From contig NZ_SLYA01000001.1 of NCBI RefSeq assembly GCF_004340965.1, positions 1,054,001 to 1,118,000 on the forward strand: a stretch of DNA of 64,000 nt. The letters run 5' to 3'. A program made the position numbers and the translations under genes. Below are positions 8,700 through 16,850 of the stretch, one piece after another. Below the pieces are notes generated by a model. It ran no database searches and had not been told where the DNA came from. It worked only from the letters and a program-made list of their open reading frames with translations. The DNA comes from Sphingomonas sp. PP-CE-1A-559 (GTDB taxonomy: Bacteria; Pseudomonadota; Alphaproteobacteria; Sphingomonadales; Sphingomonadaceae). The stretch's first letter is position 1; each line of letters opens with the position of its first letter.

Positions 8700-9686
8700 T
8701 CAGATTTGCGTGGTATTTTGTGCGGTCGCCGGGGCAGGGGAAGCGGATGCGGCAAGCGTCGCGTTCTCGCGCTTCTCTGGACGGATATAGATCGAGGAGA
8801 GCATCGGGATGGCGGCACGCAATTCGCTCTCCATCGCCTCGATCATCGTCTCGCCGTCGCCCATCGTCACCGAATCGTCGAAGTCCGCGCTGATCGCGGC
8901 GAAGATGCTCTCGGGCGCGGTGTGGATCGTGCGGACGTGGTTGACCGAGACGATCGCGGGATGGGCGGACACGATCTTGCGGATCGTCGCGATCACCGCC
9001 GGGTCGGCGCGCTCGCCGATCAGCAGTCCCTTCGATTCCCGCGCGAGCAGTACTGCGACCAGCGCGAGGATCAGGCCGATCGCGATCGATGCAGCGCCAT
9101 CGATCCGCGGATCGTTGAACGCATGGCTCGCCCAGATGCCGATCCCGGCGATGACGAGGCCAGCCAGCGCCGCGGAGTCCTCGAACAGCACGATGAAGCC
9201 GGCCGGGTCCTTCGACCGGTGGATCGCCTGCCACCAGCCCATGTCGCCCTTCGACTTCGAGAACTCCCGCACCGCGATCGTCCAGCTGCTGCCCTCGAGC
9301 GCGAACGAGATTGCGAGGACGACGTAGTTGATGGTCGGGCTGGTGAGCGGTTCGGGCTGCTGGATATGCCGCCAGCCCTCGAAGATCGACACGCCCGCGC
9401 CGATCGCGAAGATCAGGATCGCGACGACGAACGCCCAGAAATACAATTCGCGACCATAGCCGAACGGGTGCGCTTCGTCGGCGGGGCGCTTGGCCTTTTT
9501 CTGACCGTAGAGCAGCAACACCTGGTTGCCGCTGTCGACCACCGAGTGGAAACCCTCGGTCAGCATCGACGACGATCCGGTCATCCCGGCGGCGACGAAT
9601 TTCGCCACGCCGATCCCGAGATTGGCGGCGAGGGCGCCGTAGAGGACGATGTCGTCCTTGATGCGAGCGGTCAGTGTCTTGGCCAT
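8700..9686 (-). CDS. cation diffusion facilitator (CDF) family transporter
   Basis: A 328-residue inner-membrane protein predicted to export divalent metals such as Zn2+ or Fe2+ in exchange for protons. The first helices hold NLGIGVAKFVAAGMTGSSSM and EGFHSVVDSGNQ, the CDF metal site with histidine and aspartate. HPFGYGRELYFWAF follows, as in the COG0053 branch. About six transmembrane segments lie within residues 15-215, then a cytoplasmic alpha/beta domain (about 225-310). Metal specificity cannot be read from the sequence. The gene is isolated, with a REP element upstream. Confidence 0.9.
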   Translation of the reverse strand: MAKTLTARIKDDIVLYGALAANLGIGVAKFVAAGMTGSSSMLTEGFHSVVDSGNQVLLLYGQKKAKRPADEAHPFGYGRELYFWAFVVAILIFAIGAGVSIFEGWRHIQQPEPLTSPTINYVVLAISFALEGSSWTIAVREFSKSKGDMGWWQAIHRSKDPAGFIVLFEDSAALAGLVIAGIGIWASHAFNDPRIDGAASIAIGLILALVAVLLARESKGLLIGERADPAVIATIRKIVSAHPAIVSVNHVRTIHTAPESIFAAISADFDDSVTMGDGETMIEAMESELRAAIPMLSSIYIRPEKRENATLAASASPAPATAQNTTQI

Positions 9687-9746
9687 GGCGCCGTCCTACA
9701 CGAGGGGGCGGGGTTGGAAAGGTCCGGAATCTAACGCAGATCTCTC

Positions 9747-9860
9747 TTCCCCCCTCCCTGAAAGGGAGGGGCTGGGGGTGGGTGGGTTTCCGCATTTCTC
9801 GACCCGGTGCGACACGAGCGGGCCGACCCACCTCCAACCCCTCCCTTTCAGGGAGAGGCG
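9747..9860. repeat. REP-like element, CCCTCCCT-GAAA-GGGAGGG family
   Basis: A hairpin CCCTCCCTGAAAGGGAGGG opens the unit and CCCTCCCTTTCAGGGAG closes it. GGGGGTGGGTGGG and CCGACCCACC form the inner complementary pair. It sits between the divergent CDF transporter and a small ORF. A close copy is at 35541-35646. Confidence 0.8.
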
Positions 9861-9942
9861 AAGTCGGCAGAAACAGGAATACCCGCCGATGGACGAGCCA
9901 CCGGCGGGATCCTTTCCTCCCCAGGAAACTGGGTAAAGCGGT

Positions 9943-10107
9943 TTAGCCGAGCCGGCCGAGACGGTGGTACAGCGCACTCATCCGCGTCAGCCGTTCGTCG
10001 TCGATAGAGGTCTTGCTGATCATCTCTCCGAGCACTTCCTTCATCAACGCGAAATCGTTGGTCGAGAAGACGGCGCGGGCGCGGGGTTGTTCGGTAGTCG
10101 TCTGCAT
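9943..10107 (-). CDS. small conserved-looking protein, 54 aa
   Basis: A short gene with a strong GGAGG ribosome site seven bases before the ATG at 10107. The product starts MQTTTEQPRARAVFSTNDF and ends YHRLGRLG; a central amphipathic helix (about 18-45, LMKEVLGEMISK) suggests a small soluble, helical protein. It is transcribed divergently from the RamB-type regulator with a 191-bp shared upstream region, so it may be a target of that regulator; this is inference. Function unknown. Confidence 0.65.
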   Translation of the reverse strand: MQTTTEQPRARAVFSTNDFALMKEVLGEMISKTSIDDERLTRMSALYHRLGRLG

Positions 10108-10298
10108 GGCTTGCCTCCTTCGATGATCGTCTTGTCTCTCTCTTTACACCGATCGGGGGCCGAGAGAGGCGATGCACCGGCAATAGCGTTCGAGGTCGGT
10201 ACGTTGGAAGTCCGTCCAGAGCCGCAGCAACGTCGTGGTGTCCGCCAAGCTTGTGGAACGTGTGTCGTTCTGTAAACATCGTGACAGGAGGGTTTGCG

Positions 10299-11681
10299 AT
10301 GGCGGAACGGAAATTGCTGGCGGGGCATGCGATCCGTCGGTTGCGGCGCGGGGCAGGGCTGACGCAGGCGGCGATGGCCGACATGCTCGCGATCAGCCCG
10401 AGCTATCTCAACCTCGTCGAGCGCAACCAGCGGCCGATCTCCGCGACGTTGCTGATCAAGCTCGCCGAGAGCTTCGACTTCGATCCGCGGTCGCTTGCGG
10501 CGGGTGAACCGGGCGGCGGTGCGGATGCGATCCGGCGGCGGCTGGCCGATCCGATGTTCGCCGATCTCGAGATCGACCGCAACGAAGTCGAGGAATGGCT
10601 TGCCAGTGCCCCCGGCGGCGCGGCGGCGTTCGCCCGCGTGTTCGATCGGATCGGCGGCGGCGCGGTGGTCGAAGCGGGCGACGATCCGGTCACGCTGGTT
10701 CGTCGCGAGATCGAGCGTTGGCGCAATCACTTCGCCGACCTCGACGCCGCGGCCGAAGCGTTGGCCGACGAATTGCGGCTCGGCGCCGGCGATCTCTACG
10801 GCGCGATCGCCGAGCGGTTGCGCGCGAAGCACGGCCTGACGATCCGCGTACTGCCCGCCGACGTGCTCCCCGACACGTTGCGCCGCCTCGACCTGCACGC
10901 GCGCCAGTTGCAGTTAAGCGAGATGCTCGACCCGGCCTCGCGCACGTTCGCGGTCGCGTTCCAGCTCGGCCAGATCGAGGCGAAGGCGGAGATCGACGCG
11001 CTGGCGAAAGGCGCCGGGTTCACCGATCGCGCGGCGGAAAGGCTCTATCGCCGTCACCTCCTCGGCTATTTCGCCGCCGCGCTGATGATGCCCTACGCGC
11101 GGTTCCTCCGTGGATGCGAGACGACGGGGTACGACATCGAGCTGCTGCAACGCCGGTTCGGCGCGGGCTTCGAACAGGTCGCGCACCGGCTGACGACGTT
11201 GCAACGGGTCGGCGCGCGCGGCTTGCCCTTCTTCATGATCCGCATCGATCGCGCAGGGCAGGCGTCGAAGCGCTATCCCGGCGCCAGCGGTGCGGCGCTG
11301 GTCGAGGCGGACGGGCGCTGTCCGCTGTGGCGGCTGCATCATGCGTTCGACCGCCCGGGCAGCCTGATGGTGCAGCTAGTCGAACTCGAGGACGGCGCGC
11401 GCTGGCTGACGATGGCGCGCACCGTGACGCCGCAGGGCAGCCGCTTTGGCGCAGTGCATGCCGAGTTCGCCATCGGTCTCGGCGTCGCGGCGGCGCAGGC
11501 GGGTGTGCTGGCGGCGGCGAGCGGCTTCGATCTGGCGGGGAGGGCGATGCCGATCGGGCTCGGCTGCCGCGCCTGTTTCCGCAACGATTGCCCGCAACGG
11601 TCTGTCGCGCCGGCCGGGCGGGCGCTGCTGATCAACGAGCGCGAACGAAGGACGTCCGCGCTGACGTTTGCGGGCGACTGA
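10299..11681 (+). CDS. XRE-family regulator of the RamB/ScfR (short-chain acyl-CoA) type
   Basis: A 460-residue cytoplasmic transcription factor. Residues 8-65 are an XRE helix-turn-helix (AIRRLRRGAGLTQAAMADML, SPSYLNLVERNQR). The middle (about 150-280) corresponds to the IrrE/ImmA-like region but shows no HExxH zinc motif. The C-terminal DUF2083 region ends in a cysteine cluster GCRACFRNDCPQR. Relatives such as RamB and MccR sense acyl-CoA or related metabolites and control propionate, acetate or glyoxylate metabolism; the target here is unknown. The ATG at 10299 follows CAGGAGGG. Confidence 0.85.
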   Translation: MAERKLLAGHAIRRLRRGAGLTQAAMADMLAISPSYLNLVERNQRPISATLLIKLAESFDFDPRSLAAGEPGGGADAIRRRLADPMFADLEIDRNEVEEWLASAPGGAAAFARVFDRIGGGAVVEAGDDPVTLVRREIERWRNHFADLDAAAEALADELRLGAGDLYGAIAERLRAKHGLTIRVLPADVLPDTLRRLDLHARQLQLSEMLDPASRTFAVAFQLGQIEAKAEIDALAKGAGFTDRAAERLYRRHLLGYFAAALMMPYARFLRGCETTGYDIELLQRRFGAGFEQVAHRLTTLQRVGARGLPFFMIRIDRAGQASKRYPGASGAALVEADGRCPLWRLHHAFDRPGSLMVQLVELEDGARWLTMARTVTPQGSRFGAVHAEFAIGLGVAAAQAGVLAAASGFDLAGRAMPIGLGCRACFRNDCPQRSVAPAGRALLINERERRTSALTFAGD

Positions 11682-11698
11682 GGGGGGGGCACCCTCTC

Positions 11699-11824
11699 GA
11701 TCCCCACCCGCAAGGGGGAGGTGGCAGGCGCTTGCCTGACGGACGGGGAGGGAGGCGAAACCGCTGTTCCCTTGTCCTCCCCCTCCGTCACCTTCGGCGA
11801 CACCTCCCCCTGACGGGGGAGGAT
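11699..11824. repeat. REP-like element, second copy of the GATCCTCCCCC family
   Basis: The outer ends are CCCCACCCGCAAGGGGGAGG and CCTCCCCCTGACGGGGGAGG, with inner GTGGCAGGCGCTTGCCTGAC and CCTCCGTCACCTTCGGCGAC. It lies between the convergent regulator and aldo/keto reductase genes. The inner half-sites are swapped compared with the copy at 5287-5411, as expected for an element inserted in the opposite orientation. Confidence 0.8.
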
Positions 11825-11829
11825 TAAGA

Positions 11830-12777
11830 TCAGGCGCCCGCGACCATCAGCGCGTCCAACTGGTCTTTCGACAGTTCCAGCGTCATCGCAGGCAGCAGGT
11901 CTTCGATCTGCTTCACGCTCGTGGCGCTCGCAATCGGCGCGGTGACGCCCGGCTGCGCGATCAGCCATGCCAGCGCTACCTGCGCATGCGTCGCGCCGGT
12001 GGCTTCGACGACCGAGTCCATCGCATCGAGTACGGCCTTGCCGGTACCTTCGAGCAATTCGCCCATCCGACCGCCGCGAACGCTCTGGCCCAGATCGTCC
12101 TTCGTCCGGTACTTGCCGGTGAGGAAGCCCGAGGCGAGCCCGTAATAGGGCAGCACACCGATGTTCTCGGTGACGCAGTAATCCTGCAATTCACCCTCGA
12201 ACTTGGTGCGGCTGACGAGGTTATATTCGGGCTGGAGCACGTGATAGCGCGGCAGGTCCGACGTCTTCGCGGCTTCGACCGCGGACTTCAGGCGGGCGGC
12301 GTGGAAGTTCGAGGCGCCGATCACGCGGACTTTCCCCGCATCGACCAGCTTGCCGAATGCTTCGAGGACAGCCTCCTGCGTTTGGGAGTCGTCATCCTGG
12401 TGCGCGTAGTACAGGTCGATGCGATCGGTACCGAGGCGCTTGAGCGAGGCTTCGGCGGCGGCGGCGATGCGCGCGGGGGCAAGCTTCTCGCCGCCTTCTC
12501 CGGGGAGCATGCCGACCTTGGTCGCGATCAGGACATCGTCGCGCTTGCCGCTCGCCTTCAGCCATTCGCCGATCATGCTCTCGGACTCGCCGCCCGTGTG
12601 GCCGTCGACCCAAGCCGAATAGACGTCGGCGGTGTCGATCATCGTGCCACCGCCCGCGACAAATGCATCGAGCACGGCGAAGCTGGCGGCGCGGTCGGCG
12701 GTCCAGCCGAACACGTTGCCGCCGAGAACGAGCGGGGCAATCTTCAGATCGGTCGAGCCGAGGCGGCGGAGGGTCAT
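11830..12777 (-). CDS. aldo/keto reductase
   Basis: A 315-residue NADPH-dependent oxidoreductase with the AKR tetrad: D48 and Y53 in MIDTADVYSAW, K87 in VLIATKVGM and H126 in DLYYAHQDD. The N-terminus MTLRRLGSTDLKIAPLVLGG and the SNFHAARL segment fit the AKR11/12-like bacterial group. The start ATG at 12777 overlaps the stop of the upstream lipoprotein gene by four bases, so translation is coupled. Substrate unknown. Confidence 0.92.
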   Translation of the reverse strand: MTLRRLGSTDLKIAPLVLGGNVFGWTADRAASFAVLDAFVAGGGTMIDTADVYSAWVDGHTGGESESMIGEWLKASGKRDDVLIATKVGMLPGEGGEKLAPARIAAAAEASLKRLGTDRIDLYYAHQDDDSQTQEAVLEAFGKLVDAGKVRVIGASNFHAARLKSAVEAAKTSDLPRYHVLQPEYNLVSRTKFEGELQDYCVTENIGVLPYYGLASGFLTGKYRTKDDLGQSVRGGRMGELLEGTGKAVLDAMDSVVEATGATHAQVALAWLIAQPGVTAPIASATSVKQIEDLLPAMTLELSKDQLDALMVAGA

Positions 12778-13082
12778 CGGGTCTGATCGCTTTGATTCGA
12801 GGGGGCTTCAGTGTCTTCAGGAGCGGCGACCGCGTTCAGGTCGACGCTGTTCGCATCGAGCATCGCGGCGGCTTCGTTCAACTGGTGCGCTTCGTCGGCG
12901 GTGACTGCGCCGGGTTCGCTCGCAGGCGAGCAGGCCGCGAGCAAAGCAGGGAACAAGACCGCCGCCAAACCCAGCCCGTCATGCCAGCGAACGCTGGCAT
13001 CTTTCCGCTCAGGTCGCTGGGACACGAACCGAGAGATCCCAGCGTTTGCTGGGATGACGAGGGGAGGCGGGCGGCGGTCCAT
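12774..13082 (-). CDS. small lipoprotein whose N-terminus is encoded by a REP element
   Basis: A 102-residue product. Residues 38-52 (GLAAVLFPALLAACSP) are a lipoprotein signal core with lipobox LAAC, followed by a short acidic mature peptide (DEAHQLNEAAAMLDANSVDLNAV). Unusually, everything before the signal core (VIPANAGIS...RWHDG) is translated from a palindromic repeat, and the only ATG is at 13082 upstream of that repeat, with AAGGA 11 bases before it. The ancestral start may have been lost; a TTG inside the hydrophobic core is the alternative. It begins eight bases after the stop of the preceding lipoprotein and overlaps the aldo/keto reductase start. Confidence 0.6.
   Translation of the reverse strand: MDRRPPPLVIPANAGISRFVSQRPERKDASVRWHDGLGLAAVLFPALLAACSPASEPGAVTADEAHQLNEAAAMLDANSVDLNAVAAPEDTEAPSNQSDQTR
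12977..13059. repeat. REP-like element, VIPANAGIS-coding family
   Basis: Outer ends CGTCATGCCAGCGAACGCTG and CAGCGTTTGCTGGGATGACG form an inverted repeat of about 83 bp with each arm a small hairpin. On the minus strand it reads VIPANAGIS, a peptide typically produced when this class of repeat is translated. It lies wholly inside the N-terminal coding region of the lipoprotein gene. Confidence 0.85.
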
Positions 13083-13089
13083 TCAGACG

Positions 13090-13461
13090 TTAGTCCTTGA
13101 TCGCGTTGCCGGCGCGGGTCAGCGCGTTGCCGGTGGCGTCGGCCGCACGGTCTGCACCGTTGCTGATCGATGCGCCTGCACGGTCTGCACCGGCTTCGAT
13201 CCGGTCACCGGCGCGGTCGGCCTTGGCGTCGAGGTGATCGGTCGAGTTGTCGATCTTGGCACCGGCATTGTCGAGCGAACGCTCGGCCGAACCCAGCGCG
13301 CGGTCGCTGGCGGCGCTGACGTCGTCGACGGCATTGGCGGTGGTCGCGCTCGCATCGGCGGCGATCGCGTTGGCGGCCTGAGCGGTCTGGTCCTGCGCGT
13401 TGTTGCTGCAGGCTGCGAGGCCGGCGGTGAGCGCCAGGGCTGGGATCAGGAACTTCTTCAT
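13090..13461 (-). CDS. small lipoprotein with repetitive helical mature part
   Basis: A 123-residue lipoprotein: signal MKKFLIPALALTAGLAAC with lipobox LAAC (C18). The mature chain is low complexity, rich in Ala, Asp, Asn and Ser, with a loose 7-11 residue repeat (SDRALGSAERS, KADRAGDRIEAG, GADRAADATG) that should form an amphipathic helix, similar in style to LEA/stress-type or entericidin-like periplasmic proteins. It is the first gene of a three-gene minus-strand operon ending in the aldo/keto reductase. Function unknown. Confidence 0.75.
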   Translation of the reverse strand: MKKFLIPALALTAGLAACSNNAQDQTAQAANAIAADASATTANAVDDVSAASDRALGSAERSLDNAGAKIDNSTDHLDAKADRAGDRIEAGADRAGASISNGADRAADATGNALTRAGNAIKD

Positions 13462-13626
13462 AGGTATCTACTCCCGTGGATGTCGTCTTGTGGACCGGGG
13501 AATGCCCAGCCCATAGCGCAATCGAACGCGGACGAAGCGTTTCCGATCCGTCACGATCGGCCGCGATGCGATAAGTCGCGGGTGCCGATCGGTAATGTTC
13601 GAGACGCACACGCCCGCGTTGACCTC

Positions 13627-13646
13627 ATATAAAGAATTCTTTATAT
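13627..13646. promoter_or_regulatory. perfect 20-bp palindrome, probable operator of the methionine operon
   Basis: ATATAAAGAATTCTTTATAT reads identically on both strands and ends eight bases before the regulator ATG at 13655. Long AT-rich palindromes are the usual binding sites of ArsR-family dimers, and this one precedes an ArsR-type regulator of methionine genes, so it is most likely the autoregulatory and operon operator. It would block the ribosome site or promoter when occupied. Confidence 0.8.
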
Positions 13647-13654
13647 CTCGTCGC

Positions 13655-14608
13655 ATGACGATGGCGCTCGAAATCTTCCGTGCTCTGGCGGACGCGACCC
13701 GGTTGCGGATCCTTGCGCTGCTGCGGCGGATGGAGCTGTCGGTCGGCGAGCTTGCGCAGGTGCTCGGTCAGAGTCAGCCGCGTGTCTCGCGCCATGTGAA
13801 AATCCTGTGCGATGCCGGGCTTGCCGAGCGGCGCAAGGAAGGCAGCTGGGTGTTCGTTGCGCTAGGATCTCCGGACGTGGTCGAGCCGGTTGCAGGCGCA
13901 CTCGATGTCTGGGCGAAGGCCGAGCCGGATCACTGGGCGGTCGCGGATGCGGCACGGCTTGCGGCGGTGCGCGCGGACCGGGCGGCGAGTGCCGCGGCGT
14001 GGTTCGAGGGGCATGCCGACGAATGGGACGCGATCCGGTCGCTGCATGTCGCCGACAGCGAGGTCGAGGCGGCGATGGCGGCCGTGCTCGGCGATGCGTC
14101 GGTCGGCACGCTGATCGATATCGGTACGGGCACGGGGCGGATGCTCGAACTGTTCGGCGGGCGGGCTACGGTCGCGCTAGGGATCGATCGCAGTTCCGAG
14201 ATGCTGCGGCTCGCGCGTGCCAAGCTGCATGATATGACGCACGCCGAACTGCGGCAGGCCGATCTGTACGCGTTGCCGATGGCGGATGCCGCAGCGGATG
14301 TCGCGATCCTGCATCACGTGCTCCATTTTGCGCAGCAGCCGGGGGCTGCGGTGAGCGAAGCGGCGCGCGTGCTCGCTCCCGGCGGGCGGTTGCTGATCGC
14401 CGACTTCGCCAGCCACGACCGCGAGGAACTGCGGTTGCGCGATGCGCATACGCGTCTCGGGTTCGCGGACGAGCAGATGGCGGCGTGGTTCGAGGCTGCT
14501 GGCTTGCAGACGGCGCGCATCGAGACGCTCGAGGGCGGCGAGTTGACGGTGAAATTATGGCTCGGCCGGAAGATTGGCACGAGCTTGCGTGAGGTGAAGG
14601 CGGCATGA
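13655..14608 (+). CDS. ArsR-family regulator fused to a SAM-dependent methyltransferase domain
   Basis: A 317-residue protein. Residues 4-80 are an ArsR winged helix (IFRALADATRLRILALL, ELAQVLGQSQPRVSRHVKIL) lacking an obvious metal-binding cysteine pair. From about 115 onward it is a class I methyltransferase fold with LIDIGTGTG (153-161) and a later ILHHVLHF/GGRLLIADF stretch. Relatives precede metF or metH and are thought to sense S-adenosylmethionine or S-adenosylhomocysteine (SahR/SamR type). The methyltransferase fold may be the sensor. No clear ribosome site exists because the palindromic operator occupies the region. Its stop overlaps metF by four bases. Confidence 0.85.
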   Translation: MTMALEIFRALADATRLRILALLRRMELSVGELAQVLGQSQPRVSRHVKILCDAGLAERRKEGSWVFVALGSPDVVEPVAGALDVWAKAEPDHWAVADAARLAAVRADRAASAAAWFEGHADEWDAIRSLHVADSEVEAAMAAVLGDASVGTLIDIGTGTGRMLELFGGRATVALGIDRSSEMLRLARAKLHDMTHAELRQADLYALPMADAAADVAILHHVLHFAQQPGAAVSEAARVLAPGGRLLIADFASHDREELRLRDAHTRLGFADEQMAAWFEAAGLQTARIETLEGGELTVKLWLGRKIGTSLREVKAA

Positions 14609-15549
14609 CGAACATTTCGATCCCCCAACTGGCCGAAGCGCGCCGCGCGCTTGAAGAACCGCTGTTCGCGGATCTCGCGGGCGATGTCGGCATCAGCTTC
14701 GAGTTCTTCCCGCCGAAGAGCGAGAAGATGGACGCGCAGCTCTGGGAGGCGATCCGCACGCTGGAGCCGCTAGCGCCTGATTTCGTGTCGGTGACGTACG
14801 GCGCCGGCGGCTCCACGCGCGAGCGGACTCATGCAACGGTGGCGCGGATCCAGCGCGAGACGTCGATGAACGCCGCCGCGCACCTGACTTGCGTCGAGGC
14901 GACCAAGGCCGAGATCGACCAGGTCGCCGAGGAATATTGGGCAGCGGGCGTGCGCCACATCGTCGCGTTGCGTGGTGACATGCCGACGCTGGGCCAGCCG
15001 TATCAGGCGCATCCGGGCGGGTATGAGAACGCGGCGGCTCTGGTCGCTGGCTTGCGGAAACTTCACCCGTTCGAGATCTCGGTCGCGGCGTATCCCGAGT
15101 GCCATCCGGAATCGGGTGGGCATGACGCGGATATCGACAATCTGAAGCGCAAGATCGATGCCGGTGCGACCCGTGCGATCACGCAGTTCTTCTTCTCGCC
15201 CGAGGCGTATTTCCGGTTTCGCGACCGGGTTGCGGCGGCGGGGATCACCGCGCAGATCTTGCCAGGGATCCTGCCGGTATCGAACGTCGCGCAGACGCGG
15301 AAATTCGCGGGGCTCTGCGGCGCGGAGATCCCGGCGTGGATGGACCGGCTGTTCGAGGGGCTCGACGATCATCCCTCGGCGCGGCAACTCGTCGCGGCAA
15401 CGATCGCAGCCGAGATGTGCCGGCGGCTGTACGCGGGCGGCGTGAAGGACTTCCACTTCTACACGCTCAACCGCGCCGAACTGGCCTACGCGATCTGCCA
15501 CATGCTCGGTGTTCGCGCGAAGCCGAGCGAAAAGGTCGCCGCGGCGTAA
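14605..15549 (+). CDS. metF: methylenetetrahydrofolate reductase
   Basis: Reduces 5,10-methylene-THF to 5-methyl-THF, the methyl donor for methionine synthase, using FAD. The 314-residue protein has the catalytic-glutamate motif ISFEFFPPKSEKM (E33), VSVTYGAGGSTRERT, HLTC, RGD and QFFFSPEAYFRFRD. The ATG overlaps the regulator stop (ATGA). It heads directly into metH1 and metH2 on the same strand, giving a complete methyl-transfer unit. Confidence 0.96.
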   Translation: MTNISIPQLAEARRALEEPLFADLAGDVGISFEFFPPKSEKMDAQLWEAIRTLEPLAPDFVSVTYGAGGSTRERTHATVARIQRETSMNAAAHLTCVEATKAEIDQVAEEYWAAGVRHIVALRGDMPTLGQPYQAHPGGYENAAALVAGLRKLHPFEISVAAYPECHPESGGHDADIDNLKRKIDAGATRAITQFFFSPEAYFRFRDRVAAAGITAQILPGILPVSNVAQTRKFAGLCGAEIPAWMDRLFEGLDDHPSARQLVAATIAAEMCRRLYAGGVKDFHFYTLNRAELAYAICHMLGVRAKPSEKVAAA

Positions 15550-15551
15550 TT

Positions 15552-15655
15552 CCCCTCCCGCCTGCGGGAGGGGGTAGGGGAGGGGCTGGCCCAACCCGAC
15601 CGTCTCGTTTGCGGCACTTCCCTCCCCCGACCCCTCCCGCCAGCGGGAGGGGAGG
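15552..15655. repeat. REP-like element, CCCCTCCCG family, between metF and metH1
   Basis: Ends CCCCTCCCGCCTGCGGGAGG and CCCCTCCCGCCAGCGGGAGG are hairpins, and the inner arms GGTAGGGGAGGGGCTGG and CTTCCCTCCCCCGACCC pair with each other. It fills the gap between metF and metH1 almost entirely. Copies of the same family are inside metH2 (18860-18945) and at 43364-43470. Confidence 0.85.
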
Positions 15656-15664
15656 AGATCGACG

Positions 15665-16723
15665 ATGACACCACGTGAACGTTTCAACGCGGAAGCCGCC
15701 AAGCGCATCCTGATCACCGACGGCGCGTTCGGCACCGAGATCCAGAACTGGAAGCTCGACGAGGCGGCTTACGCGGGGTCGCTCGGCTTGTCGCACGACC
15801 AGAAGGGCAACAACGACATCCTGGCGATCACCAAGCCGGACGTGCCCGAGACGATCACGCGCGAATATCTCGAGGCGGGGTCGGACATCGTCTCGACCAA
15901 CACGTTCAGCGCGAACGTGATTAGCCAAGCCGATTATGGCGCCGAGCATCTGGTGCGCGAGATCAACGTCGAGTCCGCCCGCATCGCCCGCGCGCTCGCC
16001 ACCGAGTACGAGGCGAGGGACGGTCGTCCGCGCTTTGTCGCCGGCGCAATCGGGCCGACCAACAAGACGCTGTCGCTGTCGCCCGACGTCAACGATCCCG
16101 GCTATCGCGAGATCGACTTCGATTATCTGAAAGGCGTCTACCGCGAGCAGATCGATGCGCTACTCGAAGGCGGCGAGGGGGTCGGCGTCGACTTCATCCT
16201 GATCGAGACGGTGTTCGACACGCTCAACGCCAAGGCCGGCATAATGGCGGCGATCGAGGCGGGCGACGCGCTTGGCCGCGACGTGCCGATCATGATGTCG
16301 ATGACGTTGACCGATCTCTCGGGGCGCAATCTGTCGGGGCATACGGTCGAGGCGTTCTGGCATGCGGTGCGGCATGCCAAGCCGATTACGATTGGGCTGA
16401 ACTGTTCGTTCGGGGCGGAGCAGCTGCGGCCGCACGTGAAGACGCTGTCGGCGATCGCGGACACCCTGATCATGGTCTACCCGAACGCGGGGCTCCCTAA
16501 CGAACTCGGCGAGTATGACGAGCAGCCCGAGACGACGGCGGGGCTGGTCGGCGAGTGGGCGGTGGCCAAGCAGGTCAACGTGCTCGGCGGGTGCTGCGGG
16601 TCGACGCCGGCGCATATCAAGGCGATGGCCGACGGTGTCCGCGGACTCGAGCCGCGGGCTGTGGTTCGGCCTGAAGTGCGGACCAAGCTCGCCGGCCTCG
16701 AACCGTTCACGATGGCCGCTTAG
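15665..16723 (+). CDS. metH: methionine synthase, homocysteine-binding module (split MetH, part 1)
   Basis: A 352-residue protein holding only the homocysteine S-methyltransferase barrel. It begins [16 protein letters not shown] and has the zinc-ligand motifs GLNCSFG and GGCCGSTP (three cysteines). It must act with the separate cobalamin-containing module encoded 127 bp downstream; such a split MetH is known in several alphaproteobacteria. The ATG at 15665 follows GGAGGAG supplied by the end of the REP element. Confidence 0.93.
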   Translation: MTPRERFNAEAAKRILITDGAFGTEIQNWKLDEAAYAGSLGLSHDQKGNNDILAITKPDVPETITREYLEAGSDIVSTNTFSANVISQADYGAEHLVREINVESARIARALATEYEARDGRPRFVAGAIGPTNKTLSLSPDVNDPGYREIDFDYLKGVYREQIDALLEGGEGVGVDFILIETVFDTLNAKAGIMAAIEAGDALGRDVPIMMSMTLTDLSGRNLSGHTVEAFWHAVRHAKPITIGLNCSFGAEQLRPHVKTLSAIADTLIMVYPNAGLPNELGEYDEQPETTAGLVGEWAVAKQVNVLGGCCGSTPAHIKAMADGVRGLEPRAVVRPEVRTKLAGLEPFTMAA

Positions 16724-16730
16724 GCCACCG

Positions 16731-16834
16731 CTCCCTCTCCCCGTCGGGGAGGGGGCCGGGGTGAGGGGCGCCACGAGCGCTACCGCCCGGAACTACCCCT
16801 CACCCCAACCCTCTCCCCGGAGGGGAGAGGGGGC
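16731..16834. repeat. REP-like element, CCCTCTCC family, between metH1 and metH2
   Basis: CTCCCTCTCCCCGTCGGGGAG and CCCTCTCCCCGGAGGGGAGAG form the outer hairpins; GGCCGGGGTGAGGGGC pairs with CCCCTCACCCCAACC. The element is the only thing between metH1 and the metH2 start region. A more divergent relative is at 46010-46149. Confidence 0.85.
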
Positions 16835-16850
16835 TAGAAGAAGCGAACCG

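Noticed and set aside
13462..13654. A SAM riboswitch ahead of the methionine operon.
   Set aside because: No conserved SAM-I or SAM-II core was seen; the palindromic operator already offers a control element.
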